Assembly: GCA_014695195.1 (NCBI GenBank)
Contig: JACJNW010000035.1
Location: 1 to 64,000, forward strand
Length of the DNA: 64,000 nt
Origin: Cyanobacteria bacterium FACHB-DQ100
GTDB taxonomy: Bacteria; Cyanobacteriota; Cyanobacteriia; Leptolyngbyales; Leptolyngbyaceae
Reading direction: 5' to 3'
This document shows positions 19,020 through 28,065 of the stretch, one piece after another. The number at the start of each line of letters is the position of its first letter. Position 1 is the stretch's first letter. The notes beneath the pieces were generated by a model. The model did no database searches and was not told the origin of the DNA. It saw only the letters and a list, made by a program, of their open reading frames with translations. Made by a program: the position numbers and the translations under genes.

Positions 19020-20119
19020 ATGAAGATTTTCTGCTTCGGTTTGAGCGGTTGTTTGCCCCCTAAATCCCCCAGAATGGGGGACTTTGAGAGTAGACAATAA
19101 CGTTCAAACCAAAGACCGGAGACGATCGCGCCCATTCCACACAATCCAAAAATTAACGGCTTCACGGGTAGGTCGTACTCTAGTGCGCGGCTTGAAATCT
19201 GCAAAATTAGAAACGTTACCCCACACCAAAACGTCGATCGCTCTCCGGCTCGTAAACTGCTTCGTATTGTCGTAATCGATAATACAACCAGCATCAGATT
19301 AAACACGATCGCCGCAAAGATTGGAATCGGTTGCACTCGGAGATGCCAAACCTGAACGATTCCATACAGTGCAATCATCGAGGCGATCATAATCGTCTGC
19401 CAATTGCACTTCCGCATTGAAATAAACAAGTACAGCCATTGCCCGATCGTGATCGCCGCCAAGAACACCACACTGGGAAGCGATCGCCACCCTGAAAGAA
19501 TGCTGTACCAGGCATGATTCGCCCAAGTCCACTGAAACGACTGGCAAAAAAATAGCCCGCTCAAATACAGCACTGCCAATCGACGTGCGATCGGTTGAAA
19601 CTGCTTTTCTTGCCGTCCCAGCGTCCAGATTGCATCGTCATACGACCACAACAATGCAGCAGGAAGACCCAGCACCAAAGGCGGTAACACGCTTCCTTTA
19701 GTCACAATCTCAGCCAAGCTGCTGATTAACGCCGAACAAACCGCGATCGCGCTCAACCCAAACAGCACTCCAGATCGACACCAATATGCCAACGGCAAAA
19801 ACAAAATTGCAGCGACGATCGGCATTTGCAGCGCGATTGAGTGAGATTCAGCATTGAGGTAAATGTTATTCCAGTCTCCCCAATACCCCAGCCCGATGAG
19901 TAAAATCGCTCCAATTCCCCAGATAGTAGAGCGGAATCCGTAGGCAATCGCTAGCGCCCCAATTCCCCAGACCAATAAGCTAGAACTCACAGAGGTGCTG
20001 TGACTGAACAGTGGGATGATTTGCAGAATGACCCTGCTAAAGAGGAGTCCCGCGATCGATACCGCGATCAATAAGAGTAAGGCGCTGAGAGGATACTGAC
20101 GAAACTTCTCACGGAGCAT
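19016..20119 (-). CDS. Polytopic membrane protein, function unknown
   Basis: A 367-residue protein with about ten hydrophobic helices starting at residue 12, separated by short loops, and no recognised catalytic motif. The overall look resembles DUF2157/DUF4401-like membrane proteins, but I cannot assign a family. The last ~20 residues (KSPILGDLGGKQPLKPKQK) differ in character from the rest because they are translated from a copy of the dispersed foldback repeat (19055-19088). The original C-terminus was therefore probably replaced or extended by a repeat insertion. Convergent with the helicase-like gene. Confidence 0.65.
   Translation of the reverse strand: MLREKFRQYPLSALLLLIAVSIAGLLFSRVILQIIPLFSHSTSVSSSLLVWGIGALAIAYGFRSTIWGIGAILLIGLGYWGDWNNIYLNAESHSIALQMPIVAAILFLPLAYWCRSGVLFGLSAIAVCSALISSLAEIVTKGSVLPPLVLGLPAALLWSYDDAIWTLGRQEKQFQPIARRLAVLYLSGLFFCQSFQWTWANHAWYSILSGWRSLPSVVFLAAITIGQWLYLFISMRKCNWQTIMIASMIALYGIVQVWHLRVQPIPIFAAIVFNLMLVVLSITTIRSSLRAGERSTFWCGVTFLILQISSRALEYDLPVKPLIFGLCGMGAIVSGLWFERYCLLSKSPILGDLGGKQPLKPKQKIFI
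19055..19088. repeat. Foldback repeat core, copy A (inside a coding end)
   Basis: This copy consists of gccccctaaatccccc followed by agaatgggggactttga. It is the minimal core of the dispersed inverted-repeat family seen again at 29145, 42412, 42465, 42681, 43724 and 43801. Here it lacks the outer ataccgaatt/aatttggtat ends and lies inside the last codons of the minus-strand membrane protein. Confidence 0.8.
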
Positions 20120-20320
20120 AAAAGCGAGTGCGAACAGATGGAAAACACTGAAATATTTTAATTCGCACCCCAGATTTTAATATCTACCTTCAGTATTTAT
20201 ATCGAAAAACGTCACCTTGATTTGATCTACGCGACCACGCATTCCTACGATCTCGCTGAAAAAAGTTGTGCCTGCCTCACCAATGTTCGGTATAAACAAA
20301 CAGAGAGTTTTGGGTAAACT

Positions 20321-22486
20321 GTGCGCCCGTTTTTTGCAGTTTTATTAACGATTTTGGTGTGGTTTTACGCGCTTCCTGCTGAAGCCGCAGAACTAGAACG
20401 AGTGCCACTGACTTTAGAATTGTTGCAGGAGCGATTGCGCTCCCCGATGCCCAGTGAAGGAACGCGAATGGTCGATCTCAGACGGATGACGATCGATCTG
20501 CGTCCTGAAAATGCGGCGTTTCGAGATCAGTTTTACGGTTTGGTGCAGGCGCAACTTCAGCGTCCGGGTGTGCCAGTCGGGTTAGATCTGAGCAATTCGC
20601 AGATCGAAGGCGACTTTACCACGAGCAAGTTAGGGTTACGTGCGCCGATCTACGACGGAGAAGCCTTATCAAAATTATTTACACCCACGGAACAAGAGCA
20701 GCTAAGGCGCGATCGCAGACGTTTATACAGATTAAGCACCCTCTCGCAATCACTTTTGGTCGCGCCAAAAGAAACCGGAATTACAACTTCTCTGCAACTC
20801 ACGGTATTTCGTGCCCCGATCAAATTAGTACAAACTAGAATCACAGGATTTGCAGACCTAACAAATACATTTTTCCTGAATCGGGTTGAAGCTCAGGGCG
20901 CACTGTTTCCGGCAGGAGCAGACTTTTCTCAGTCACGATTTAGCTTGCCGATGAATTTTGCGGGTGCGAACTTTGGTCGAGAAGTTCAGTTTCGCAACAT
21001 AATCTTCTTTGCGAAAGCTGAATTCAATCAAGTCCAATTTCGCGGCGAGGCGAATTTTCAGGGCGCAGAATTCCAAGCCACAGCAAACTTCAATCAAGCC
21101 GTTTTCTATCAACCGACTAACTTTACGCGGGTGCAATGGCAAGGCAATGCAGATTTTGCTCAGACCCGATGGCGGGAGCAAGCCACCTTTAGTAAAGCAA
21201 AATTTAGCCGATCGCTCTTTCTCACCGATGCCACCTTCGAGAAAGCCGCCGTCTTTCGCGAAGCACAGTTCAATTCACTGGCAAATCTGCGCGGAGCCAC
21301 CATTCTCGATCGTGCCGATTTTAGCTATTGCAGTTTTGCAAAAAGCGCCTATCTGAATGTGGCAGGATTACGATTCGATTCGGATAAAGCCAAAATCCTA
21401 GGCGATCCGGGGCAAATTGGGCGGGTGATTTCAGTACCAACACTCCAAGGCAACGAGAATTTATTGCGCGAACTGGTGCGAAACTTTCGCCGATTGGAGC
21501 AAATTTCTGATGCCAATCAGATCGATTACACCACTCAGTTATTACGATCGCGCCAACTTAACCGCCAGTTTTTCGGAACCGATCTCAACTCTGCAAGCGT
21601 CACCCAATTAAAGCAAATTGGATTTAGTGAAACCCAGGCTAATGCCATTATTCGACACCGAATAGAACAACCCTTCCGCAATCTCACCGAACTGCTCACG
21701 CTCGATCAAATCGGCATCGCGACTTATATTAACGTCCGCGATCGCGTGATTGCGGCTGATCCATTACCGCCTGCATTTAATCTCTGGTGGCGCTTTTCGA
21801 TCGGGTTTCGCTGGATTTGTTTAAGTCTGCTTTTATTACTCAGTCGAGACGGAACGAGCTTTTGGCTGAGTTTTGGCATTGGCATCGTCACGGTCGCCTA
21901 TTTTAGTGTGTTGTTTTGGCTGGTCGATCGAGCGCGGCGGCGTTATCCTAAACCGATTTTGCCGACGGCTTCTGAGACGATTTCGACCCTTAGTTTCGCG
22001 ATCGTGCTGTTTTTACTCGGCTTAACCGCCGTGATTCAAACCGCAGATCGCCCCTTCATCACGCTGCTGTGCTGGGCGATCGTCGTGATCCCTGTGCCCT
22101 TAAGCTTGACCGTCTGGTTATACCTGCGAGGGCGATACCACGGGTTAATGGAGGTGAGCTACTTCCTGGAAGAAGGCACGTTGCGACAATTGAGAATCCT
22201 AGTTGGAAGACTGCCAACCATTCCGAGATATCCCCTATTTCGAGAGCGCTACTTGCCAATCTTGTGGAACAAGCAATGGAGTTGGCTAAACTATTTTGAT
22301 TTCAGCCTCAATAATTTTTTGCGCTTTGGCTTTAATGATATTCGGCTCAGGGACGAGCATCTACCGGGACTTGTTTCAATCCTCGTATGGTATCAGTGGA
22401 CATTGGGTACGCTATATATCGCATTACTCTTGTGGACGCTTTCCCGGACGATCCCGGGACTCAATCTCTTGATCTACTTTAAGTAA
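20321..22486 (+). CDS. Pentapeptide-repeat membrane protein with an HhH segment
   Basis: A 721-residue protein starting at GTG 20321. A cleavable signal peptide ends near residue 22 (LPAEAAE). Residues about 170-345 are pentapeptide repeats of the A(D/N)FxxAxF type (FAGANFGREVQF, AEFNQVQFRGEANFQGAEF and so on) that would form a right-handed beta-helix. Residues about 425-470 hold a ComEA-like helix-hairpin-helix segment (LNSASVTQLKQIGFSETQANAIIRHR). Five or six membrane helices fill the C-terminal 220 residues. The N-terminal region is thus outside the cytoplasm. The combination of periplasmic beta-helix, HhH and membrane module is unusual; function unknown. The upstream spacer of 200 bases is divergent with the membrane protein gene. 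Confidence 0.8.
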   Translation: MRPFFAVLLTILVWFYALPAEAAELERVPLTLELLQERLRSPMPSEGTRMVDLRRMTIDLRPENAAFRDQFYGLVQAQLQRPGVPVGLDLSNSQIEGDFTTSKLGLRAPIYDGEALSKLFTPTEQEQLRRDRRRLYRLSTLSQSLLVAPKETGITTSLQLTVFRAPIKLVQTRITGFADLTNTFFLNRVEAQGALFPAGADFSQSRFSLPMNFAGANFGREVQFRNIIFFAKAEFNQVQFRGEANFQGAEFQATANFNQAVFYQPTNFTRVQWQGNADFAQTRWREQATFSKAKFSRSLFLTDATFEKAAVFREAQFNSLANLRGATILDRADFSYCSFAKSAYLNVAGLRFDSDKAKILGDPGQIGRVISVPTLQGNENLLRELVRNFRRLEQISDANQIDYTTQLLRSRQLNRQFFGTDLNSASVTQLKQIGFSETQANAIIRHRIEQPFRNLTELLTLDQIGIATYINVRDRVIAADPLPPAFNLWWRFSIGFRWICLSLLLLLSRDGTSFWLSFGIGIVTVAYFSVLFWLVDRARRRYPKPILPTASETISTLSFAIVLFLLGLTAVIQTADRPFITLLCWAIVVIPVPLSLTVWLYLRGRYHGLMEVSYFLEEGTLRQLRILVGRLPTIPRYPLFRERYLPILWNKQWSWLNYFDFSLNNFLRFGFNDIRLRDEHLPGLVSILVWYQWTLGTLYIALLLWTLSRTIPGLNLLIYFK

Positions 22487-22738
22487 TGAAAGTAATGAGG
22501 TTCAGCCCAGAGGTATATTTCAAAAAAGTGATTTATTTCAATCTTTGCTTCTAAAATCAATTCAGTCGTCGATCGGATTGCCCCAAATCAATCCTGCGAT
22601 CGATGCAGCCGCTGCTGATTTTGTCCGGTTAATTCAGACAAATTAGAAGAAACTGATTCATGCTCTGCTTTTAGTCTTCCCCTAAAAGGAGGAGTGACGT
22701 TAAAAAATCGCGCATTCGGCGCTAGTTGAATACAATTA

Positions 22739-22777
22739 AAGTCCGAAATTATAAAGTCCGAAATAGAGTCCGAAATT
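22739..22777. repeat. Triple direct repeat upstream of the LCP gene
   Basis: The word agtccgaaat occurs three times in about 38 bases, spaced about 14 and 13 bases apart, some 40-80 bases before the LCP start. Closely spaced direct repeats in a promoter region can be regulator sites, but I cannot name a regulator. The rest of 22487-22817 has no gene; an aaaaggaggag ribosome-site-like word at 22686-22696 is followed by no long frame. Confidence 0.4.
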
Positions 22778-22817
22778 GCAAGTGTGATCTGTTCAGCCCG
22801 ACTTTAAAGATGGTGTG

Positions 22818-24371
22818 ATGAGGGAACCCGTGAAAAGCGACAATCAACGTTCTGTGAAGCAGAAGGTACAGCCAGTTAAACCCACGCAAAAATCGACCTT
22901 GAAAAAGGTCGCAACGCAAAAAGTGGGACAGCCACAAAAAACCAAACCGTTATCCCCATCGGGACAGCTCCGCAGAAAGCAGCCTGTCCAGCGATCGAAA
23001 GGAATGCGGCTGTTATTTATGGCGCTTTCTCTCAGCGGAATTGCGATGATCTCAGCCACCGCAGGCGCACTTTTGGCGGTTTCTCTTGCCAGTACCCCCT
23101 TGATGCAGCGACAACTTTCCGCCTCTGAAGCCTCGATTTTTAAAAAGGGCGATCGCTTTTCGACCCGGATGAGTCTGCAACTGCCTGCCTTAACTCGTCC
23201 GGTGAACATCTTGGTTCTCGGCACAAAAGTTCTCACCACCGATGTCAGTAACGCTCCCGAAAACCTGAAGAAGCTGCCTTATCAAGCCCTAGTCAACTCC
23301 TTTGAGGGCTTAACGGATACAATGCTGCTGCTCCGGTTTGATCCGGAGAATAAAAAAGTTGTGGTGATGTCGATCCCGCGTGATACGCGCACCTACATTG
23401 CAAATCACGGCATGACCAAGATCAACGAAGCGAACGCCTATGGCGGCCCGGCGCTGAGCGCCAAATCGGTGAGTGAACTGCTTGGGGGAGTGGGGATCGA
23501 TCGCTACATGACGATCAACGTCCAAGGCGTTCAGGCTTTAGTCGATGCCCTTGGGGGTGTCACCGTTCACGTCCCCAAAGATATGAAATATCAGGACGAT
23601 AGCCAACGGTTGTACATCAACCTCAAAGCGGGACGACAACAGCTAGACGGCAGCAAAGTGTTGCAACTTCTGCGCTATCGTCAAGACGAGAACGGCGATA
23701 TCGGACGAATTCAGCGCCAACAAATGGTGATGCGGGCATTGATGGAACAATCGCTGAATCCCGGCACAGTTGCCCGTTTTCCCAGTGTTCTGGGCGTGGT
23801 GCAATCGCACATTGATACCAATCTGACCGTTGAGGAGTTAGTTGCCTTGGTTGGATTTGCTTCGCAGGTGAATCGATCGAACACCAAAATGCTGATGGTT
23901 CCTGGCGAATTTAGCTCCCCCGGCGAGTACAAAGCAAGCTATTGGTTGCCCGATCCGAAGCGAATTAACGGGATGATGGCACAGTATTTTAATTATGGAA
24001 CCTCAAGTCTAGAAGCTCCAGATCCTGCCGCGTTGAGAGTTGCAATTCAAGATAGTACGAAGCAAGCCAAGAGCATCCAGACGGCCATGACCGCCTTGAA
24101 TAATGCGGGTTATCGCAATGTTTATGAAGGGCAAGACTGGAACGAGCCGTTGAGCGTGACGCGGATTGTGGCGGAATGGGGAGATGTCAGTAGCGCTGAG
24201 GCGATTCGGGAAGCGTTGGGGTTTGGAGAAGTCCGGATCGAGAATACAGGAGATTTGCGATCGGATGTGACGGTTCAGCTTGGTCGAGATGCGTTGCAGC
24301 CGAAGCGATCGGTTAAGCGTCCGACTGCTGAACAGCCTTCAGACAAGTCAACCAGTAAGCTATCGAATTAA
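22818..24371 (+). CDS. LytR-CpsA-Psr (LCP) family protein
   Basis: About 517 residues from ATG 22818 (GTG 22815 precedes it). A basic cytoplasmic tail of about 55 residues rich in Lys, Gln and Pro is followed by one membrane helix (about 58-85). The LCP catalytic domain (about 130-310) has NILVLGTK, TDTMLLLRFDPENKKVVVMSIPRDTR, KINEANAYGG, and DGSKVLQLLRYRQDENGDIGRIQRQQ, with the Arg and Asp residues that bind the polyprenyl-pyrophosphate substrate. A LytR_C domain covers about 400-490. LCP enzymes transfer lipid-linked glycopolymers to peptidoglycan or other acceptors on the outer face of the membrane. The gene appears monocistronic. Confidence 0.9.
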   Translation: MREPVKSDNQRSVKQKVQPVKPTQKSTLKKVATQKVGQPQKTKPLSPSGQLRRKQPVQRSKGMRLLFMALSLSGIAMISATAGALLAVSLASTPLMQRQLSASEASIFKKGDRFSTRMSLQLPALTRPVNILVLGTKVLTTDVSNAPENLKKLPYQALVNSFEGLTDTMLLLRFDPENKKVVVMSIPRDTRTYIANHGMTKINEANAYGGPALSAKSVSELLGGVGIDRYMTINVQGVQALVDALGGVTVHVPKDMKYQDDSQRLYINLKAGRQQLDGSKVLQLLRYRQDENGDIGRIQRQQMVMRALMEQSLNPGTVARFPSVLGVVQSHIDTNLTVEELVALVGFASQVNRSNTKMLMVPGEFSSPGEYKASYWLPDPKRINGMMAQYFNYGTSSLEAPDPAALRVAIQDSTKQAKSIQTAMTALNNAGYRNVYEGQDWNEPLSVTRIVAEWGDVSSAEAIREALGFGEVRIENTGDLRSDVTVQLGRDALQPKRSVKRPTAEQPSDKSTSKLSN

Positions 24372-24408
24372 ATTGAGGGCTGGGTGCTGCGATCGATAAA
24401 CACAAACT

Positions 24409-24428
24409 TTAACGATCGCGAAACAACC
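24409..24428 (+). repeat. 20-bp direct repeat, left copy
   Basis: ttaacgatcgcg followed by aaacaacc is identical, all 20 bases, to the copy at 25309-25328. The two copies enclose the PIN-toxin gene pair, 900 bases apart. The repeat contains a cgatcg HIP1-like core. Confidence 0.75.
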
Positions 24429-24546
24429 TTAGAATTTTTTGGAGGAGCGAAAGCTTCGCTGCACTTCGTGTACGGATTTGCCGCAGCGATCGTAGTTCTC
24501 GAAATATCCTGCTATGGTAAGCAACGTTTGATGCTGTGATTGCTGC

Positions 24547-25008
24547 ATGAGCTTTCTCATTTATCTTGATGTTTGTTGTTTGAATCGTCCATTTGATGAT
24601 CAACGGCAGGAACGGGTTCGGTTGGAAGCAGAGGCGGTACTGTTGATTCTGGAACGTTGTCAGAGCAAAGAATGGACATTGCTCGGAAGTGAGGCAATTG
24701 AGGCAGAAATTGGGCAGATTCGCGATCCGGATCGCTTGGCGCAAGTTCAGACATTGGCAAGGGCGGCAACGCAACAGGTATTGATCGATGAATTTGTGGA
24801 GCGGCGGGTAGAAGAATGGGTTGGGCAAGGATTTGGGGTGTTTGATGCGTTCCATTTAGCCTGTGCCGAAGTGGCAGATGTGACCGCTTTGTTAACGACT
24901 GACGATCGCTTTTTGCGGCGCGCAGTACGGTTGGGAGAAATGTTAAAAGTAAGGGTAGCGAATCCCTTGCAATGGCTTTTGGAGGTGACGAGTGATGAAC
25001 GCGAATGA
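24547..25008 (+). CDS. PIN-domain protein, probable VapC-type toxin
   Basis: A 153-residue PIN-domain ribonuclease. The first catalytic Asp is in IYLDVCCLNRPFDD (residues 5-18). A conserved Glu lies in LEAEAVLLIL and SEAIEAEI, and two further acidic sites are in FGVFDAFHLACAE (about 100-112) and LLTTDDRFLRRA (about 118-129). PIN toxins cleave tRNA or mRNA and are neutralised by a small partner. Here the partner gene overlaps the 3' end by 14 bases, so the toxin comes first, the reverse of classical vapBC. Both genes lie between identical 20-bp repeats, suggesting arrival or movement as a cassette. Confidence 0.85.
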   Translation: MSFLIYLDVCCLNRPFDDQRQERVRLEAEAVLLILERCQSKEWTLLGSEAIEAEIGQIRDPDRLAQVQTLARAATQQVLIDEFVERRVEEWVGQGFGVFDAFHLACAEVADVTALLTTDDRFLRRAVRLGEMLKVRVANPLQWLLEVTSDERE

Positions 25009-25207
25009 GTTGACTCCGCTACAACTTCGACGAAAAGGGCTGGAAGCGTTGCGGGAGGCACTAGGAGTTGTGGGAATGGTGCGGTTTTTGCAGCAGTTTG
25101 ATCAAGGCAGTGGGAACTATACTCGCGATCGTGATCAGTGGCTCAAAGATGTGACGGTTGCGGATGTGATCGAGCAAATTCGCAGAGAGCGCGATCGTGC
25201 TGCCTAA
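24995..25207 (+). CDS. Probable antitoxin partner of the PIN protein
   Basis: A 70-residue protein from ATG 24995; GTG 24992 is in frame just before, but ggaggt at 24981-24986 is spaced best for 24995. The sequence is helical and highly charged (LRRKGLEALREALG, then DQWLKDVTVADVIEQIRRER) with no recognised DNA-binding fold such as AbrB or RHH. I recall similar short proteins paired with PIN genes in cyanobacteria. The antitoxin role is inferred from the 14-base overlap and the size. Confidence 0.7.
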   Translation: MNANELTPLQLRRKGLEALREALGVVGMVRFLQQFDQGSGNYTRDRDQWLKDVTVADVIEQIRRERDRAA

Positions 25208-25308
25208 TTTTTTGACGGGGCTTTGATTTCTGATTCGGGTGAGTTATGCGATCAACCTGACCTCTCCCGCAACTTCCACGATCGCAGCTTCGATCAACCA
25301 ATCAGAGG

Positions 25309-25328
25309 TTAACGATCGCGAAACAACC
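25309..25328 (+). repeat. 20-bp direct repeat, right copy
   Basis: Identical to 24409-24428 across 20 bases; it ends the PIN module. The bases outside the repeat differ (ctt/ggt on the left; tta/caa on the right), so the identity is bounded. Confidence 0.75.
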
Positions 25329-25367
25329 CAACATTTCTGTAAAAAGCCTGAATGTTGGAGTTAAAAG

Positions 25368-25572
25368 CGAGAACAATCGACCTCCAAGCAGGAAACTTGC
25401 CCCTCAAAGCGCCAACAATTTATCTCCAAGATGAAACGATCGTGCTAGAAACCAACAACGATCGATCTCTAAGCAGGAAACTTGCCCCTCAAAGCACCAA
25501 CGATCGACCCCTAAGCGGAAAACCATCGTGCCTGAGCCACGAACGATCGACCTCTAGGCTGGAACGATCGTG
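25368..25572. repeat. Patch of degenerate direct repeats between the toxin module and surE
   Basis: A block of 30 bases, aagcaggaaacttgcccctc plus aaagcgccaa, at 25386-25415 recurs with one mismatch at 25471-25500, 85 bases later. Around them the words cgatcgacctctaagc, gaaac and gatcgtgct recur in degraded form every 40 bases or so up to the surE stop. An 85-codon open frame at 25352-25609 runs through the patch, but its product is only the translated repeat. I judge it noncoding. 25208-25367 has nothing else I recognise apart from the direct repeat. Confidence 0.6.
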
Positions 25573-25573
25573 C

Positions 25574-26362
25574 TTAGAGACTGAGATCTCGATCTTTCAT
25601 CAGCTTTAAGCCCAGTGGAGAGGTGAGATTGTAATGCAGTGGCGTGACGGTGATATATCCATCGCGATTTGCCTCCACATCTGTTGGAATCCCTTCATTG
25701 GGAATGTCTGGATCTTCGACATCTTCGAGCAGTTCACCCGAAAGCCAGTAGTAAATCTTGCCTCGCGGATCAACCCGCTTCTCAAACACATCCGTATAGC
25801 GCCGCACGCCTTGACGAGTCAGAATCGCACCCCGAATTTGATCACGCTCGATCGCCGGAACATTCACATTCAGCAGCATCAATTCAGACAACGGATCTTT
25901 CTCCAACTGTTGCACCAGCGTACAGGCATAATCCGCCGCAGGCTGAAACTCTTGCGACTGAAAACTGGTGAGGCTAAACGCAATACTCGGAATCCCTTCG
26001 ATCACGCCTTCCATTGCCGCCGAAACCGTTCCCGAATACAGCACATCCGTTCCCAAATTCGACCCGTGATTAATTCCGGAAAGCACAAAATCCGGTTTCT
26101 CCTCCAGCAATGCCCAAATCGCTAACTTCACACAATCCGAGGGTGTCCCCGAACACGCCCACGCTCTTACCGCCGGATGAAACACCTGATCCATTTGCAC
26201 CACGCGGATCGGATCATGCAGCGTTAACCCATGTCCGGTTGCCGATCGTTCGCGATCGGGGCACACCACCGTCACCGTATGTCCCGCCTCTGCCAGAGTA
26301 TTCGCCAGCGTCCGAATGCCGAGCGCGTAAACACCATCATCGTTGCTGATCAGGAGTCTCAT
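25574..26362 (-). CDS. surE: 5'/3'-nucleotidase SurE
   Basis: A 262-residue survival protein E. It dephosphorylates nucleoside monophosphates and needs a divalent metal. The metal site is visible: [12 protein letters not shown] at residues 3-14 with the adjacent Asp pair, GTPSDCV near 85, and [26 protein letters not shown] near 100-125. The start was set at 26362 ([10 protein letters not shown]) because the family begins there; an in-frame ATG at 26383 adds seven unrelated residues. It is divergent from pheS, with 68 bases between start codons. Confidence 0.95.
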   Translation of the reverse strand: MRLLISNDDGVYALGIRTLANTLAEAGHTVTVVCPDRERSATGHGLTLHDPIRVVQMDQVFHPAVRAWACSGTPSDCVKLAIWALLEEKPDFVLSGINHGSNLGTDVLYSGTVSAAMEGVIEGIPSIAFSLTSFQSQEFQPAADYACTLVQQLEKDPLSELMLLNVNVPAIERDQIRGAILTRQGVRRYTDVFEKRVDPRGKIYYWLSGELLEDVEDPDIPNEGIPTDVEANRDGYITVTPLHYNLTSPLGLKLMKDRDLSL

Positions 26363-26430
26363 GCTTTCCACTACAATAAACAAGTTCGCAGTTCATTTTG
26401 ACGCGAATTAGGACTTATAAACTACTGATT

Positions 26431-27432
26431 ATGGCGGCTCAACCGAACGAACTTGAATCACAATTAGATGCCATTCGGCAAGAAGCGAAAAGCGCGATCG
26501 CCGAAACCCCATCGCTCGATCAGCTTGAACAATTGCGGGTCAAGTATCTCGGCAAAAAAGGGCCAATTCCGCAAGTTCTTGGCGGCATGGGCAAACTCGA
26601 TCCGGCAGAACGTCCCAGAATCGGGGCACGCGCCAACGAGGTAAAAGAAGCAATCCAAATCGAGATCGACCAGAAAAAAGCGGCTCTGCAAACGGCAGCG
26701 ATCGCGGCGCAACTCGAAGCGGAAACGATCGATGTCACCATGCCCGGAGTGGCGCGATCGCAGGGACGGATGCACCCGTTGAACAGCACGATCGATCAAG
26801 TCCTCGATATCTTTGTAGGACTGGGCTACACCGTCGCAGAAGGCCCCGAAATCGAGACCGATTACTATAACTTCGAGGCGCTGAACTTCTTGCCGGATCA
26901 CCCTGCGCGAGATATGCAAGACACACTTTTTCTGCCAGACGGCAACTTGCTGAGAACACATACGTCTCCGGTGCAGATTCGCTACATGGAAGCCAATGAT
27001 CCGCCCATTCGCGTGGCAGTTCCCGGTCGAACCTATCGCCGCGATACAGTCGATGCAACTCATTCGGCAGTGTTCCACCAAATCGAGATTCTAGCCGTCG
27101 ATGAAGGTCTAACCTTTACTGACCTCAAAGGAACGATCAAAGTCTTCTTACAGGAGTTGTTTGGCGAGGTCGAAATCCGGTTCCGTCCAAGTTTCTTTCC
27201 GTTCACCGAACCCTCCGCAGAAGTGGATGTGAAATGGAAAGGACGCTGGCTCGAAATCCTCGGCTGTGGCATGGTCGATCCGAATGTGCTGAAAGCCGTG
27301 GGCTACGATCCGGAAGTTTACACAGGATTCGCGGCTGGATTTGGAGTGGAGCGGCTGGCAATGGTGCTGCATCAAATCGATGATATTCGCCGTTTGTACA
27401 GCAGTGATTTGAGATTCCTCAAGCAGTTTTAA
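26431..27432 (+). CDS. pheS: Phenylalanine-tRNA ligase alpha subunit
   Basis: A 333-residue class II synthetase subunit that charges tRNA-Phe together with PheT. The N-terminal coiled coil (residues 1-90) carries [13 protein letters not shown]. The catalytic core includes [13 protein letters not shown], the motif around [31 protein letters not shown] (split here into adjacent segments), HTSPVQIR (motif 2 region), [15 protein letters not shown], and the motif 3 end [17 protein letters not shown] 26431 gives the standard N-terminus. pheT is not adjacent. Confidence 0.96.
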   Translation: MAAQPNELESQLDAIRQEAKSAIAETPSLDQLEQLRVKYLGKKGPIPQVLGGMGKLDPAERPRIGARANEVKEAIQIEIDQKKAALQTAAIAAQLEAETIDVTMPGVARSQGRMHPLNSTIDQVLDIFVGLGYTVAEGPEIETDYYNFEALNFLPDHPARDMQDTLFLPDGNLLRTHTSPVQIRYMEANDPPIRVAVPGRTYRRDTVDATHSAVFHQIEILAVDEGLTFTDLKGTIKVFLQELFGEVEIRFRPSFFPFTEPSAEVDVKWKGRWLEILGCGMVDPNVLKAVGYDPEVYTGFAAGFGVERLAMVLHQIDDIRRLYSSDLRFLKQF

Positions 27433-27986
27433 TCAATGAGCTGTTGTGCCGCTTGAATTACACCGATCGCAATCTGAATGATCGGGAAACAAAGCAGGCA
27501 AATCAAGGCAGCCCGACGAGTGCTAACATCTAACGCTTGACGGACTGCCACAATCACAGCCATCAATGTCCAGACCGCGAGTATTATCTCGATCGCGCTT
27601 CCTAACAATGGAATCAGCGTCAAAAAGTTGAGAATTTGCGGCGAATAGGCAAACCCGATCGGGCTAAGTAGGGCGCGATAACTCGGTGCGTCGGACTTTA
27701 GCCACCGTCCAATTTTCCAAATCGTAAACGTCCAAATATAGTAACTGACAATCACACTCAAAACATTCAGCAGTAAAACCAGGATAAAAGTGAAGGGTGT
27801 AGTTCGCGTCAGCAGCAGGATGGCCGCACTGCCGAGAGCGCGAGACAAAGCAGCGAGAAGAACGATCGTAAAAGCGAGTCGATGCGTTTTGGGCGTATTT
27901 TGAGCCGTTTCATAAAGCTGAGCATTCAAGGTCAGCGCAGCACGAATGGTCTGCCAAATTCCTGCCTGAGTAGCACGTTCATTCAT
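27429..27986 (-). CDS. Yip1-family membrane protein
   Basis: A 185-residue integral membrane protein with five hydrophobic helices: about residues 40-62, 66-90, a segment carrying a conserved [12 protein letters not shown] motif near 110, then 125-150 and 160-180. This resembles the YIP1/DUF1282 family. The N-terminal 30 residues are cytoplasmic. No enzyme motif. It converges with pheS, the stops overlapping by 4 bases. Confidence 0.65.
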   Translation of the reverse strand: MNERATQAGIWQTIRAALTLNAQLYETAQNTPKTHRLAFTIVLLAALSRALGSAAILLLTRTTPFTFILVLLLNVLSVIVSYYIWTFTIWKIGRWLKSDAPSYRALLSPIGFAYSPQILNFLTLIPLLGSAIEIILAVWTLMAVIVAVRQALDVSTRRAALICLLCFPIIQIAIGVIQAAQQLID

Positions 27987-28065
27987 AATCTATCCTGCGA
28001 AACTTCATTTGCTGACAAGGGGCTGAGATAGTGATCCGTAACAGCACTTTCATAAAAAAGTTCAA

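Noticed and set aside
25352-25609. 85-codon open frame upstream of surE
   Set aside because: It only translates the degenerate repeat patch and then overlaps the end of surE on the other strand.
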